Shown here: piece after piece, positions 62,781 to 64,000 of the stretch | How the letters are laid out: each line of letters starts with the position of its first letter | Position numbering within the stretch: the first letter of the stretch is position 1 | Assembly (NCBI RefSeq): GCF_012927115.1 | Contig: NZ_JABBFY010000001.1 | Location: 2,914,001 to 2,978,000 of the forward strand | DNA length: 64,000 nt | Reading direction: 5' to 3' | Source of the DNA: Sphingomonas sp. G-3-2-10 | GTDB taxonomy: Bacteria > Pseudomonadota > Alphaproteobacteria > Sphingomonadales > Sphingomonadaceae | Program-made: the position numbers and the translations under genes | Notes under the pieces: model-generated | The model's database searches: none | Told to the model about the DNA's origin: nothing | Seen by the model: the letters and a program-made list of their open reading frames with translations, nothing else

Positions 62781-64000
62781 TTGAAGCTCGGTAAATACGG
62801 CGACTATCGGATTGCGCAGGAACTGGACAGGCACTGGCTCAACTGGGCCCTGCTGTTCTGGGTAGCGGTGTGCGCGTATTTCCTGTGGGATCGCAACGCC
62901 AATATCCAGTGGCTGGCCCTGGGCGATACCGACGACAATATGCGGCTGATGCAGGTCCGCGCGCTGCTGGCCGGACAAGGCTGGTACGATCTGACCAACT
63001 ACCGGCTCGATCCGGCGCTGGGCGGGTTCAACATCCACTGGTCGCGCCTCGTCGACCTGCCGATCGCCGGGCTGATCCTGCTGCTCCAGCCGTTCATCGG
63101 CACGGCGCAGGCGGAGAAATGGGCGTGCGGCATCGCGCCGATGCTGCCGCTGGCGGTGACGATGATCGGCGTGGCGCTGACCGTGCGCCGCCTGATCGCG
63201 CCGCAGGCCTGGCCGGTCGCACTGGTCGTGCTGGTGCTCGCCTGCACCTCGACCATCATGATGTATGCGCCGATGCGGATCGACCATCATGGCTGGCAGC
63301 TCGCCTGCCTGGCGATGACCGTCGCAGGCCTCGCCGATCCGCGCCGCGCGCGCGGCGGCGCGACGGTGGGGATATCGAGCGCGGTGTCGCTGACGATCGG
63401 GCTGGAAATGCTGCCCTATTGCGCGATGGCCGGAGCGATCATCGCGCTGCGCTGGGTGTGGGATGCCGGCGATGCGCGGCGGATGCAGGTTTACGGCATC
63501 ACGCTGGCGGGGGGCAGCGCGATCGGATTTGCGCTGTTCGCGTCGAACGCCAATCAGGCGATGCGCTGCGACGCGCTGACTCCGGTATGGCTGTCGGTGA
63601 CGGTCGTGGCAGGCGGATTGCTGTTCGTGCTGTCGCGGCTCAACCCGGCCAATCGCTGGGTCCGCCTTGGGCTGGGCGTCGCGGCCGGCGCGGTCATCGC
63701 GGGCGGCTTCGCCTGGATGTTTCCGCAATGCCTGGGACGGCCCGAGGGCGTTTCGGAGGAATTGCAGCAGGTCTGGCTCAACAATGTCCGCGAGGCGCGG
63801 CCGATCTATCGCCACGCGCTGGACACCGCTTTCCCCATCGCAGCGCTGCCGGTGATCGGGATCATCGGCGCGCTGTCGGCGACGTGGCGCTGGCGTGGAA
63901 GCGAGAAGGTTGCCGGCTGGGCGGCGATCGCGCTGTTCACCGCCTTTGCCGGCGCGATGCTGCTGTGGCAGGTCCGCGCGGGCCCGGCGGCGCAGCTGCT
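62781..64000 (+). CDS. Polytopic GT-C-like membrane protein (C-terminus beyond window)
   Basis: At least 406 residues, TTG start 62781 with AGGGGAAG upstream; open to the right edge. Many hydrophobic helices. The first large loop contains LGDTDDNMRLMQVRALLAGQ, an acidic motif like the one used by GT-C glycosyltransferases and oligosaccharyltransferases, then NIHWSRLVDLPIAGLIL. Probably a polyprenyl-linked-sugar glycosyltransferase; the diagnostic C-terminal motifs are not visible. Confidence 0.7.
   Translation, partial: MKLGKYGDYRIAQELDRHWLNWALLFWVAVCAYFLWDRNANIQWLALGDTDDNMRLMQVRALLAGQGWYDLTNYRLDPALGGFNIHWSRLVDLPIAGLILLLQPFIGTAQAEKWACGIAPMLPLAVTMIGVALTVRRLIAPQAWPVALVVLVLACTSTIMMYAPMRIDHHGWQLACLAMTVAGLADPRRARGGATVGISSAVSLTIGLEMLPYCAMAGAIIALRWVWDAGDARRMQVYGITLAGGSAIGFALFASNANQAMRCDALTPVWLSVTVVAGGLLFVLSRLNPANRWVRLGLGVAAGAVIAGGFAWMFPQCLGRPEGVSEELQQVWLNNVREARPIYRHALDTAFPIAALPVIGIIGALSATWRWRGSEKVAGWAAIALFTAFAGAMLLWQVRAGPAAQL

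Overview
The window is a high-GC, gene-dense chromosomal segment of an alphaproteobacterium, most likely a sphingomonad (Sphingomonas or a close relative). This rests on protein-level resemblance: a DUF2093 protein, a CC_3452-type small periplasmic protein, a cysteine-paired roughly 1000-residue TonB-dependent receptor, class I PHA synthase with phasin, a single long bifunctional (p)ppGpp enzyme, and palindromic intergenic repeats of a kind common in sphingomonads. I saw no rRNA, tRNA, CRISPR array, insertion sequence or prophage. Species-level identity cannot be decided from the sequence alone.

Layout. 1-1948 (-): a penicillin-acylase-type Ntn hydrolase cut by the window edge, divergent from clpB (2053-4632, +), which has a heat-shock-like promoter. 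4670-13980 (-): the most unusual region. A TonB-dependent receptor is followed, after an intrinsic terminator, by four genes coupled through 4-nt stop/start overlaps: TPR-sulfotransferase, TPR-Asp/Asn beta-hydroxylase, TPR-2OG-Fe(II) oxygenase and a second TPR-sulfotransferase. This looks like a protein- or peptide-modification cassette built around an outer-membrane receptor. 14179-19549: envelope and housekeeping genes (M23 peptidase, DUF2093, xseA, purD, a pseudouridine synthase, an RNase H-like protein); xseA and purD are divergent with overlapping start codons. 19688-27176: a VWA/DUF3520 protein, a membrane-anchored Glu/Pro/Ala-rich protein with a helix-hairpin-helix tail, an STM3941-type protein, a CorC/HlyC-type protein, tadA, small membrane proteins, rpmB and an esterase-like phytase-fold protein.

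27500-34912: acetoacetyl-CoA reductase, ferrochelatase coupled to an orphan molybdenum hydroxylase subunit, then a + strand operon lgt, midA-like methyltransferase, GNAT, pgeF. 35153-43563: a PLP sulfhydrylase, a CE2-like esterase, a CHASE3-GGDEF cyclase, an MFS transporter, murA, a Crp/Fnr regulator and clpS. 43792-46698 (-): a small catabolic operon (TetR regulator, TauD/TfdA-type dioxygenase, SDR, SnoaL-like) with a palindromic operator candidate. 46910-49545 (-): phasin and phaC. 49674-58403: alanine-type aminotransferase, MASE1-PAS-GGDEF cyclase, thioesterase, HxlR regulator, CC_3452-like protein, the Rel/Spo enzyme and a DUF885 peptidase. 58409-64000: a cell-surface glycan block: acyltransferase plus SGNH hydrolase, a polyprenyl-phosphate-type GT2, a methyltransferase, a GtrA-like flippase and a polytopic GT-C-like protein running off the right edge.

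Functional links. PHA genes occur at two loci (reductase near 27.5 kb, synthase plus phasin near 47-49 kb). ClpB and ClpS serve protein quality control. Two diguanylate cyclases, both with an intact GGEEF and an RxxD inhibitory site, suggest c-di-GMP input. The TonB-receptor cassette is the best candidate for a poorly described system.
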